The notes below the pieces were generated by a model that did no database searches, was not told the DNA's origin, and saw only the letters and a program-made list of their open reading frames with translations. A DNA stretch of 64,000 bases from Anadara kagoshimensis (Eukaryota; Mollusca; Bivalvia; Arcoida; Arcidae), in NCBI GenBank assembly GCA_021292105.1, contig CM037874.1:54170540-54234539 (forward strand), given 5' to 3'. Shown here piece by piece: positions 35,803 to 48,000 of this stretch. The position numbers were made by a program, and so were the translations under genes. How positions within the stretch are numbered: the stretch's first letter is position 1; the number at the start of each line of letters is the position of its first letter.

Positions 35803-36734
35803 GTAATTGGTTAAAGAATAAAGTGTGTTAAGGGGTGACAGGGCCACAAATTGACGGATCGCCGGCCACGCCCAAAATCTTCCGACAAAGGTCCAGCATG
35901 CTTGAATTACACACAAAAACCTGAATTGTGACACTAGTACATCATTAGTTGCCGTGACGCTGCTTTGGGTGCTGTGATGGTGGCCAGTGTCGGAACACAA
36001 AAGGCATGGCCGGCGATACGTCAATTGGTTTGTCTGACCACTTTCTCTCTGGTAGCTTTAGATCTGGCAGAGAAAAACCATACAGATTCTGATTAATTAT
36101 CCTAATTAATTTATCAAGCATTCATAAAGTGTCGACGTTTTGTCTTTTTATAAATCGTGTCAATAAAACAATTTTTAGCATTGCATATCGTCAACACAAA
36201 ACTTTTACTGGAAAAAAATATTTCCTTTCCTTTCCGTTTCTATTTTTAGCACAATATACAAACGCAAAAGTGGAATGTATGTATTTAAATCATTTTAATT
36301 CATGTATTATTGACATTACATCATGGTACCAAAAAATTAAATGTTTTTTTAAAATAATCAAATTCTCCAAGTGGATGATCAGGATCGCCGATTCCTATTT
36401 TTGTCGGATTACATACAATTTCCTGAAAGTAGATAACAACAAAACTTCTTTATACAATTTTACGACTATAAGTAATTAATTAAAACAGTATCTTGAAAGA
36501 CAGTTGCCCCTCCCTGATTTTGCAAAGTTTGTTATTTCTATGTATTGACCTCATGATCTTGAACCTTGACCTATACAGCAAAATTTGATATGCAACACAT
36601 TTTCTCATGTTGGTCTATATTATTTGTGCATTTGTTTGGCATGGAAATGGAAGATATGTATCGGACAGTATATTTGGACGGATGGTCAGACATATCTTCA
36701 GTGATTCATTCCTATATACAATGTACCTCCGAAA

Positions 36735-36995
36735 CTTTAATCAAAAACAAACATACTTATCCATTTCCGAATCACAATCCAGAAGCAAAGTAAAAACTTT
36801 GGAACTGACAAGTTAGGTTAGACACGTGAACTTCCACCAGGGAAGTGAGGCCGGGTGCTCCGGAAGGGTAAGCACCTCCTGTTTAGCTAGCTACACCCGT
36901 CACGTGTGTAATCAAAATTGTGTGAAAGGAACATGGAACTATGAGAGGTCAAATATATCCAAGGCAATCCTGGACACAGAGACATCAAACTTATC
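36735..36995 (-). mobile_element. Penelope-type 3' tail with end of RT frame
   Basis: Reverse of the 56520-56800 region. The tail hairpins are intact and the last codons of the reverse transcriptase are recognisable up to about 36995. Unit A lacks this copy at the equivalent position (near 22700), so it was inserted after duplication or lost from A. Confidence 0.8.
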
Positions 36996-37792
36996 AACAA
37001 TGATGAATAAATACCAACGTAAAGAGACTAAAAATGGTATATTAAAAGTCCAATTATCTGCAAAGTCGCACTTGTAACTTGAAACATTCATAACCTAAAA
37101 CATTTTCACATTTAGTTGCAACATTTAATTGTATAAGCAATCGGATATAAGTAAGCAAGTTGCTTCAGAGCTTTGGTTTATAACTAAAACCTTCAAACAC
37201 GACTTTCACTACAATATTGTTAATAAGTATGATGTCTCTGTATCCAAAATTATCCTGGTTATATTTGACTACCCGTATTTCCATCTTTCTTTCATTCATA
37301 CTTTTGATTATTATTATTTTACACGTGGCGGGAGTAGTGAACTGACCAGGAGGTACTCACCCTTCCGGAGGATGGATTCACTTCCCTGATAGAAGTACTT
37401 TTGGTATAATTTAAATTTTATTACGCAGAATTCGACACACAATGACAACTATCAAACTCACTGTAATCATTTGAATAGTCGCAGTATTTGGCCTTTATAT
37501 GTGTAGATACGTTTTGTTCATTGGTACTAGAAATGGCAAATAACCCCACTCACTTCACTGGTTGAAGTTCACGTGTTTAAATTATTTTGCCAGTTTCAAA
37601 GTTTTCCATGTGATTTTGGGATTGTGATTTAGGTAAAGACCGGTACGTTTGTTTTTAATCAGCCATGACATTTATTACTTAAAATTGACTTTGCTTTAAT
37701 TTTTTAGCAGTTTGGTGATCAAATCCTAATCATTAGCTCTGGAACCAAACTTTTGACAATCACAATTGAAAAAATGAAAAAAACGTGATTAT

Positions 37793-38564
37793 TTATTTGT
37801 TACCATGTTCTCCCAGAGGAACCTCTATCAAGCCGTTTCCAACACAATGTAGATTCAATTCACATGGACAGGAATATACAACACCAGATGGTGGCTTAGG
37901 TTCACTGTTAGACCTCACCAAGCAATCTGTAAAATGAAATAAATAAATAAATAAATAAATAGCCATCGTTTAATTTCGAAGAACATCTTTTCGAAATGTT
38001 CGATGGCAACTTACGTAATAAGTCAGGAAACCAAAGTACGCGGGGAAAACCACCGGCCTACGGGAAAAAAATGACTTAAAACTTTAAGTGTAAGTCCGGT
38101 GACGTAAAAAATGGTAGAGCTATGGCTGTGAGCTCAAATATAAGGAGGGATTCATAGACGCTACATAACCGATAAAAACGCATACCAAGAGTATGACGAT
38201 GATCAACATGCAGGTATGAATAGCTAGACATTGTTCCTGCTTCAGCAGCGAGCCACGTCGCAAAAAACGGATACAAAACTGTCGAACGTTCAACCTCGAG
38301 TCCATGAAAAGGAGTAGAAGCTAGGATAGGATGCCGAAAGCCCGAAATACATGTATTGGCAGCTAGTGGCCTAAACTCTGCCGAGAGATCAATGACAGCT
38401 GTCGAGATATAGAAGGTAAGGGGTCGAAACGAGTTGTTGACTCGGTAATTTTCCTAAGCTTAGCGTTAAACTTTCAACAAGTCGATTTTGTATATATATA
38501 ACATTTACTTAATATATAGGCGAACAATTGAGAAAGAGGCGAACAATTGAGAAAGAGACAAAAC

Positions 38565-38608
<44 letters not shown>

Positions 38609-39549
38609 AAACTATAATTATTTATGTAAATCACTTACCACCTCCCTTTGTACCCATAGCAACACAATGTCCAGCCTCGTGACCACTTAGCCATCGTCGA
38701 CCTCTTGGTGGGTTGTTTGTAACGCAACATTCGTTGCTATGGCATTGTGTTTGAGATGAACATGGACGCTGTTGAACTAAAGCAGTTGCAATTGTTGTAA
38801 TCTACAAAACATATACGGTGTTAATCAGAAATAACACGTTTTGACACCATCTAGGTTTTAATAAAACGCCTAACACTTGCTATATTCCCGACATGCCATC
38901 TAGCAATATGGTTCGATTCTCTCTAAAGACCAGACCATCTCAACTGATCTACAAAGCATTGTCTGAATATTTTCTCACTGCAAAATCATTAAAAAAGATA
39001 TTAAATTTCTGTTTTTTGTGGACCCTAGACAAAATCTAAGACCGTGTAAAGCGTAGGCTGTTCAAAATGCTTTTGTAAAACATAACAAAATCCACCATAT
39101 CTATAGGTAAATACAGCCACTTACACTAAGGTGGTTAGCTATTTCTAATATGGAAAATAGAGTTATAAAATCTATAACGGAACAAGATACATTGAAAAAG
39201 TCAACACAGCAAGGAATACAACATTAAACAAGTAAATAAATGATAGAAACAGCCAAACAAAACAAGAAAAGAACAATCAAATATTAAAAAAAACTATATG
39301 GCGAATAGGTCTGGGATGGAGGAAACAGGATTTACTCGAGTAAAATTCAAAAATCGACGATCTACGGCAATTTTTTTACACCAGGATCTGCCGAGTAGGA
39401 CTGAAACCTAGCATTGAAGGCCGCTGTTACCTGCCAGTGCGCGCTCAAGATCATTCGGCCACCGATGCATCTACCCCACCCTGCCAACAAGAAGAGATAC
39501 TCACAGTAATAAATACAGAGAGTAAAAAGTAAATGCGTGTTGCTTCCAT
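37793..39549 (-). CDS. CRP3: small secreted cysteine-rich peptide, prokineticin/astakine-like spacing
   Basis: Three exons on the minus strand: 39549-39505 (MEATRIYFLLSVFIT), 38801-38639, 37926-37793 (TAA). Phases 0 and 1; donors GTGAGT and GTAAGT, acceptors TTTTGTAG and TTTTACAG. Predicted 113 aa. The signal peptide spans the first junction (…SVFIT/ITTIATA, probable cleavage near VQQ). The mature peptide carries PCSSQTQC, NECC, GHC, DCLVRSNS, YSCPCELNLHC and ends GEHGNK: nine cysteines. It differs from CRP2 by a two-residue insertion (NL) in the CPC loop and scattered substitutions. The most compact of the three genes (1.76 kb) and the best template for the family. Secretion is well supported; receptor-ligand versus inhibitor role is unknown. 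Confidence 0.78.
38280..38490. mobile_element. TIR element (TGTCGAACGTT… family), CRP3 intron 2
   Basis: Duplicate of the 23978-24190 element, present before the segmental duplication. It is followed by a (GA)n run (38569-38607), which unit A lacks apart from 'gagagagggggggg'. Confidence 0.55.
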
Positions 39550-40386
39550 TTCTTCTAATTCGGTTTTCTTTATAACATCGTCAAAGAAGGGAAGCAGATA
39601 AGGTTGTTTAGTACATATCTTATCTTCAATGACCATTATCGATAACACTTTGAATTCGGTGACCAAAATTTGGATCATAAATTGAAAATTGCCAATTGAG
39701 TTTTTAAGTTTTATTCAAGTACGCATTTTTTTCTTTCTTTGTTATTAAACAGGCTTGTTGCATTCATCACCATCATCATCATCGTCGCCGACCAAACAAA
39801 TGTGGAATATGTGATACTGTTTTACAGTACAAATCATCATAGCTATGATCTACAAACCTAATTCAATTTAAATTATATAGGTTTGCAACTTTTCATTAAA
39901 ATAAAATTGTTAAAATATTTATAAATACGTAAGATTTCAGTGATCGCATTAGTAGATATTTACTATAATCAAATATAATGTATATATTACTATGTATGGG
40001 ATCCTGGTGATCGCAATATATGTTTATTTATTGATTGTTTTTTTTTTTTTTTTTTTACTTTTATTTATTATCCGTTTACACAGAGACATATAACGCGTTG
40101 GGAGGTCCTGCGTTCGAACCCCCTGTGTCGGACTAAGATTTGAAAATAGGTAGTGAGTGTTCTTTCTGAAGCACTCGGTATTTAGAAATCAAAGTCACAG
40201 AGTCCTTCGGAAGAGGTCTTACAGGCCCCTCCCTGCACATTGACTTGAGCGCACTTCAAAGGTAAAAATGCCTGCTCCTACACCTAAAGCTGGTGACGTC
40301 TCGATATGAATAAATAATTATTTACTGGAACGTAAAACTTCATTCATTCATTCATTCATTCATTCATTCATTCATTCATTCATTCA

Positions 40387-40426
<40 letters not shown>

Positions 40427-41219
40427 GTACTCAATACAATGCATGGTGTTTTAAATGTCGCTGCTTTATACACGTATGTTGTGTAATTGGTTGTATTGGC
40501 TGTAACCCCTGGTAAGCTTAATGTCACCGACTCGGATTTAAATGACATTTTCTCCTTTGTTAAACTTTTTAGGCTTCTTTCGTCTCGGTCGGCTTAACAT
40601 GAAAATGAAAAAAATAACATCCTTGTACAAATCATACATCGTTATGTGATCATGAACAGTCATTTTATGCATCGTTAAAACGTCAAGCTTTTACATACCT
40701 TTAAACCCCGCACAGGTAAAATGAAAAAAATATTAAAACATAATGTCGTGTTTAGGTACAAAAATTCAATAAAAACTATTCAAGCCTAGCGTTTACTCAT
40801 GTGTATGTGTTGGTATCTCACAAGTTTATTTTTTCTCGAAGTGGGATATCCAGTTTATATCATCAACGTTATTATATATACATGTGTACCGGTGTAAAAC
40901 TTCTACTTCTTGATGATCAGGAAAACAGCACTCCTGATGAGGATTTATTTTTAGAAACGTGAAAATATACTTATTACACGCATGTTGTTTTGTGTTAAAT
41001 GTCTTAAGGAATGTCATTTAAAAAGTGACTCGAAGAACAAGGAAATATTTGAAAAAGAAAGTAGGAAAAATAGTCATCGATTGTGAATATTTGATGTTGC
41101 CAGAAGCGATGCAGTTATATTGACCAATCAATACGTATCCTGATGTTCACGGATTTATAAATAAATAATTATGTTAATGGAAAATACAAATATGTTGCCG
41201 GTGTAGAGGTCACCTCAAC
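39550..41219. other. Divergent spacer between CRP3 and the SLC43-like gene
   Basis: Contains the upstream regions of two head-to-head genes. The first 530 bases belong to the duplicated segment, then a SINE (40083-40345) and adjoining (TTCA)n and (AAAT)n tracts (40347-40423). The stretch 40430-41219 shows nothing recognisable, although it must contain the SLC43-like promoter. No TATA box can be assigned confidently. Confidence 0.5.
40083..40423 (+). repeat. SINE copy with (TTCA)n and (AAAT)n tail
   Basis: B box 'GTTCGAACCCC', body ('gatttgaaaatagg', 'aaagctggtgacgtctcgat') and 'ttactggaacgtaaaac', followed by about nine TTCA and nine AAAT units. The A-box half is degraded. Confidence 0.75.
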
Positions 41220-42090
41220 ATGAAGCTCGATACCCAGGTAAAACAGATATTTGCTGCGATTTGGGCCGTTTTAGAGATTTTGGTGTTCGGAGGATTATTA
41301 TTCGGATGGGGGTCATTGGTTTATGTTTTGAAGAAGGAGCGAGTATACTCTAATTTATGTGACTTTGAAAATTCAGGAATCAATAACAATTCAATAGGAA
41401 ATGTGACTTATTGGAATTTATCTGTAAATAATGCACGTCAACATATATTTGTTAATAATACAGGTTTAGATGGCACGGAAAGTTATAATACTTCTCTACA
41501 AGATGTGTCGGCTGCTGATGCCGGAGACGATACGGATATCACATCCTCATGTGTTCAACAGGACAAGCTGTTTAACCTGGGATTCGCTGTTACTACCGCT
41601 TTATTTACGTACGGGAACTTGGCGGCTAGTCAAATCAATTACAAGTTTGGTACCAGGGTAACGAGATTGATTTTCATGTAAGTATTTTACCAGGTGTGAC
41701 ATTTTCCCCTTTTTACATTCATGATAATTGTCAAACGTGTTTTTGCATTAGTAAATAAAAGAATGCATTTAACTTATGTATGAAATAATTGCTTTTAAAG
41801 GTCTCAGTCGATCAAGATTAGTTCAGCTATATCGAGTTGGTCAGTTATGAGATAGTGGAAGAAAGATGAGTCTGAAAGCACCAGAATCTTACAAAGTGGG
41901 ATTGCAACCTGTGTGTTGACAGGCGCTGTGCCCGACAAGTGCGCCTTTTGAATAGTCGATGTCCTTTTTATTTATGGATAAGATACAATGCTGACAAATT
42001 TAAAGCATGGTTGCTATATTTCCTGATTTTGGACGGACACTGTTGCAATAAAAAATGGTGCAGTGGCTCAAACAAATTGCAGGGTCCATT

Positions 42091-42183
<93 letters not shown>

Positions 42184-44958
42184 TGTTGGGTTCTGTTTAT
42201 AGCAAGAGGAAGCCAGTACAACAACAACATCCAGGCTACACATCTCCTCAAAGAATGAATTAAATTTTTTAAACTGTTGACAAAATGGTATTTTTCCTTT
42301 TCAATGTGACATTGTACACAATGTATGTGACATTGTACACAATGTTACAAAGGAGAGACCCCATGTGTCGAACACATACATATAACATACATTACGATCA
42401 TACTTTAAAATTAATCGAGAATAAAATGTGAACTAGAAAACCAGTTTCATTACGGATAAATTTTCAGACTCCCCCCCCCTCCCTCAACACTTTCCCAACA
42501 CACCCCTCGACAACAATAGTGTCGGTTTTACAAATTACAGAAATTATGTAACATTTGTTTTTATACAACATGTTATTTATTGTATACGTTTCTCACAATA
42601 CAATTTATATGCTGAAGGTACGTGCATTTTTGCACGCATGCGTTTTTGTTCCACGGAAAATTAATGACAATAACCATAAGGAGGTGTAACTCAATATGCT
42701 TGTATAAGGATTATTCGTTTACATAAGAGTTCTTAAAGCCCAAGTTTATTTTCTTTTTCAAATATTTGCGTTTCTTTAGGTACACCAAGGTCCTGTCGGT
42801 CGTTCACTTAAACTTATCACGTGCATAACTTCACGAGATCATGCACAAAATAATCAAGGTATAAAAATTTAAAACGAATACGTTACACTGTTGACAGTGC
42901 AAATTAATTATGCAAATTGAATGCATTTTGTTTGTTTTATTTAAATGGTTATGCATTTTTGTATTTAAATCATTGTTAAATATAAATCCCTGTTTAAATA
43001 AGTCCATATATATTTGTTATTTGAGACGTTAAGTACTAGTAGTCTAGAAATTCATTCGTACCATCTATGTGATACAATTTTGTCATTAAATCGGGTTCCA
43101 GGCCTTAATTTAATCGGAAATGGTAAGCTTTTGGATCACAAAGTTATCTGTGTGGTCCTTTTTCATGACAAGTTTCAATTGTGTTCGTTAACAATCAGCA
43201 ATCTATACTGCCTTATACATACAGCCAAACATGTCTATAAAGCCACCCAAGGGAACCAGTAAAATGGACAGGTGGCCTTTATATACAGGTTCAAATAATA
43301 TCAATAAAGAACAATTGAGATACAATTCTACTGGCCTGTATAAGCAGATGGCCCCTATATAGAGGTGGCTTTTAAGGCAGTTTCAGGACTTTTCAATTTG
43401 TTGCATCTTTATTTAAAAGTTCAAAGTTCTCTTTACTTGACATTTGAACCAAAAAGGAGCCTCTATTTAAAGACCAACTGTTCTTACTGTAAAGTCAATA
43501 TATCGGAGATCCCAGTGGTCTTTAAATGCAAGTTTCGCTGTACTTACACTTGTTTTCTTTTGATATTTCCTTTTTCTGTTTAAAATCATTTTTTGCTGTT
43601 CTAAATATAATGATTATTTTTATTTGTTTATCTAGAGGGATGTTTTATGTTGGAGCGATAATGCTAGCGTTTGTTAGTGCAGGTGAGTATGTATGTTATA
43701 TATTGAGAAAATAAAACAACATATGCCAATGAGTGCATTCAATATTTGTTCACTATCAAACCATAATGTCTACGAGAGTTCAGTTGGTAGAGCGCTTGCT
43801 TCGTATCTGGAAGATCGAGATTCTAACCACCGCCGGGTCTTTATAAGACTTGAAAATAAGTAGTCACTGTTTTTTCACCAAGCAGTCGATATTTAGAAAT
43901 GAAAGACAATGGGTCCTTCAGAAAAGACTTTAAAAAGCGATGATGCCTTATGTCTCATTACCATGAGCGCAGCAAAAACTCATATTTCTGCAACTTCACC
44001 GATAGTTGGTGACGTCTCGATATATATGGCATATTCTTGACTGGAACGTAAACACCATTCAATAAATCAATCAATCTAATAAATGAACAAATAGGATTAT
44101 CTTTTTTTCGACAATTCTACTCCAATTCTACCCCACTCCCTTCTATACTAACGCTAAAGTTTGGACCAAGGAACAAACAATGCAAGCAAAAATGCCAATT
44201 ATATGCACTCTATGTATATACAGAAACCAGACGAAACTAAATGCATTGTTTTTTAATTTTCAGACATTCCATGGCTAGTGTTTCCCGGGACGCTTTTTGT
44301 AGGCGTGGCAGGGATCACATTGATGTTTACCAATGTTCAGGTAAGTTTGACAAACTTTGAAAGTTAAAAGCCAAACATTTCGGGCGTGGAAGTAAACGTT
44401 TATGTACATCATGTATATGTTGCTTCTAGACAAGTTAAGAGCTGTTTTTACTACTGCAGCAAAAGCAGTAAAAGCAGAATCCATGAAGTGAATGAAGGTC
44501 TACATTAATGTACTTGCATGTTACTGCGTACTGTAAAGGTGTACAGTGATGTACAATTATGTTAATTTATAGACAAGTCATTGTCTTTACTATTGCAGTA
44601 ACACCTCGATGACTTCGATTTTGTTTTGTTTAACAAGGAAAGTGAGATCGGGTGCACCGGAAGCACTTTCTAACTGCGCAAGTGCAAAATCAAAATCTGT
44701 AATAACTAACAACAACAAGACTGCTTATCATGCAGCTATTGTATAGAGTCCTTTATCAACCAAACATAAACCGGTATATGACGACAAGCAAGTCACATCC
44801 CATTGAGTAATGTAGGGAAGACCTGTCGAAAGTTTAGCACTTGGCTAACAAAGAGGAGTCGAAGCTCGGCTGACGAGTGGCGAAGATATAAATAGCTAGT
44901 GACAAAAATATAAATAAATTAATTAATTAATCAATTAATTGATTAAATAATAAATAAA

Positions 44959-45002
<44 letters not shown>

Positions 45003-48000
45003 CAAAAACTAACATTCAAACAAACACAAAACCAAACTGTTTAGAGATATAGCATCTGCTAAAAAAAACTGCCGAGATATAGGTCACAATAGGACGAAAT
45101 AAGCTTCTTGTTCGTTAGCTTAGTGTTAAACGTTCGAGAGGACTGTGTTTTATAGAATCCTTTATCAACCAGCTATACACCAACATCTGACATCCCACAT
45201 ATATTCACCGAGTTATCCATCCTATATCAAAAGTATCATATGACCTAATCGACTGTCATCAGAATAACAATGGCGGCTTTCATCGATAATGCATATGTCA
45301 TAACATTTATTATATATAAATTGATTTTTTACCTGGCAAAATTACCGGTCTTGTTATAATAAATACAATACATTTTTATGTCTAGAGGCATACAATTCTA
45401 CTCGTTATGATTTTTCTCGATTTATATGCTTAAATACAATGCATAATACAGGAGTATAGAAATAGCATCGCAATAAGAGTGTTCCGGGGAGGGAAGGCGT
45501 ATAGGGCGATCCTGTTATAGAGGGGCGGGGGTAGACTAGTTCCAATATTTTTTTAATATAAAACAGACATTTAAAGTATGATATAACCTCTGTCGAGAAT
45601 AATGATAATTTAGTCTGACAATTGGAAATCAATTCCAAACACCGAAGCTAATCTTGTCAACAGTAAGGTCATGGTTATGGGTACAGGCTGTCCAGTGTTT
45701 TGGCAACATAAATATAATTTACTTGTAAAGATATTTCCTGAACTTTATGTTTATCAGGCTTACATAGACAACAGATGTAGCAAATACTGTAATTTAACTA
45801 TTCTGGTGTAGTCATATCAATTTCAACTTGATTGTATAAACCACATAATTATGTATTTACGAATTATGTCGTATGTCACATTATGCTTATGTTGTTGTAA
45901 AATGATATTAATAAAATATTATAAAAATGTATTTTCACTTTGTAAGTTTTGATTTGATAAGTTATTATACAAATGATTCACAATGATAAAAGCTTTGTGT
46001 CTAGTACTAAAAAAGCGTTTTTATTTTACAATCAGATCCATAAAGACACTATGAGACAGACTTTCGACAGCTTACGATGTCTTACGAAGCGAAGTGACAT
46101 TCTATCTATCTATCTACATTTATATCCTTTGTTCATTGATGCACAGTGAATTTTATACTATTAATTTACTTTCAATGACCACGTTAATGTTTTCATAGGT
46201 ATCGATATCATTCCATAAAAGTATGCTTTACAAAGACAATTCCTTAGTTATAATCCAAGTTACGAAATATCCTTCCGGAGCACCAGGTCTCGCTTCCTCG
46301 GTGGACGTTCACGCGTTTAGCTTAATTTTAGTTTTCACAGTTTTTGCTTTAGTTTTGAGATTATGGTTTGGACAAAGACTGATATGTCTCTGCTCGATTG
46401 TAACCCTCGAGTTTCATTTTTCTAAACTGTTTTTGTTGAACCATGGGTTTCAGCAAAAGCATATACTTTTATATTTTAGGTTGCCTATCTGTTTAGCCGC
46501 GGTCGGTCAGTTTTGGTGGCACTGATGTCCGGAGCGTTAGATACGTCCGTGATAACTCAGCTTTGTGTCAAGGTACTGTATAAAGGCTGTATTCTTTCTA
46601 TATTTTGTAAACGGAGTTTATGGAGGATATATAGGAATCATCCTGTTCGTTTTTACTTTTGGCTGTTCTTCTCAATATCCTGTCTACTCCGTATGTTCAA
46701 TGTCTATAGATTGATTTTGATCAAACTTGGAACAAGTTTTATCTTAAATGATTTAACATACAGTACACACCGCTCGAAAGTTTAGCACTGAGCTTAACGA
46801 AAAAGGACCGAAACTCTGTTTATGAGTAGAAAAGAGATGACAGCTGTCGAAAAGCCAACACATGGCATAGATAACGAGAAATACTTTGAGCTGCCGTTTC
46901 GACACTAATTCGATCTTTCAACAGCCATGTATATTATAGAACCATTGTTACTTAACATAACATTTGTAATTTAATTGGATATATCAATTAAGACAATTGT
47001 CAAAAAGTCGTGAGTGTTCATAAAAAAGCAAAAAACTGAATATCTACTAACTATAAACAGTAAAAATTATATATTACTTATGGGATGGGACTATGTACGT
47101 GTCTATGACAACTTTAAATCTATTTCATATTTACACCAAAATATGTGTTGAAGGCTTTTCTTGTTATTTAAGTTTTATTTGATGTCTGTTTTAGTTTGCG
47201 TATGAAGGTGGTGTATCCATATTGTATTCCTATATATTTATTGCCGTCGCTAACAGTGTTACATTAATTAGCACTTTTGTGTGGCTACCTAAAGGTTTCC
47301 TTGGAAACGAGGAAGAAACTAAAGATAAAGTTGAACTAAAGGCATTAAATACCACAGAAAATGGCAGCAGACCACCTGTGGAAAATGGAGAACTTATTCA
47401 TAAAGAAGAAGGTGAGATTGTAGTTGACAATATATGTGGACAAGTTTTGAATTTAAAAAGATGGACACCATGCCTTGACCATGATATGTTTTGAATAAAT
47501 AAATAAATAAATAAATAATTTTTTTTTTAAAAAATGAATGAAGGACTAGAACAGAACCATTTCCATTATGTTCAGTTTTGTTAGGGGTTATCATGTAGTC
47601 GGTCACTATGGAATCTTCAGTGTACTAAAGTACATCCAATAGAAGTCTGAATTCAAGCAGAATGGCAGCTGCAAGCGATGTGTATTGTTGTCAGATTTCT
47701 ATATCAAGATCAATAAGCACAGAGTCATCAGTGCAAATGATATGTATAATAATTATTGATGACCAATTGTGATAAGTGAAGTTCTCAAGGGCCACCGAAG
47801 TTCGGGCGCTACTCAAATTCCTATTACTTGGCCGGTTGGCTCATTACTTGACACGGAATACTGATTTTTGCGGACCTTTATATAATGTCCTTTTCTCTGC
47901 CACTCAATTCTTCAATATCTCACTGACACAGAAACATCGCTTCATTTTATATTTTAGATAAAGAAGCCATCAATGACGTAGCAAAAGAACCAGAGCAGAA

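Larger units (their letters stand above)
32750..37792. other. Spacer between CRP2 exon 1 and the 3' end of CRP3
   Basis: No gene found. The part 32758-34810 is absent from unit B and holds a Penelope tail (32935-33110, minus) and otherwise AT-rich sequence with (TTTA)n at 34457-34505. The duplicated block 34811-35715 follows, then unit B starts in a SINE head. Penelope tails occur at 36735-36995 (minus) and 37130-37392 (plus), forming an inverted pair. Confidence 0.55.
35716..40080. repeat. Segmental duplication, unit B (contains CRP3)
   Basis: About 4.4 kb, tandem and in the same orientation as unit A. Its left edge falls inside a SINE head (tcttgggtcagacccggtcg), the same place in the SINE as the left edge of unit A. 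Its right edge ends in T/A-rich sequence (ttatttattatccgtttaca), like the end of unit A (ttatttattattcgtttata). Confidence 0.85.

Noticed and set aside
36129..36479. 116-codon frame, with a counterpart at 21956-22417 in the other duplicate
   Set aside because: The two duplicates differ by several frame-breaking indels across it, so it is not under coding constraint.
41939..42263. Frames of Ser-Leu, Cys-Val, Glu-Arg and Thr-His repeats
   Set aside because: Pure (CT)n(GT)n microsatellite in an intron.
46223..46525. 100-codon frame overlapping the SLC43-like exon 4
   Set aside because: It runs through a Penelope-type tail fragment and the intron; the real exon (46480-46572) uses another frame that fits the family and both splice phases.
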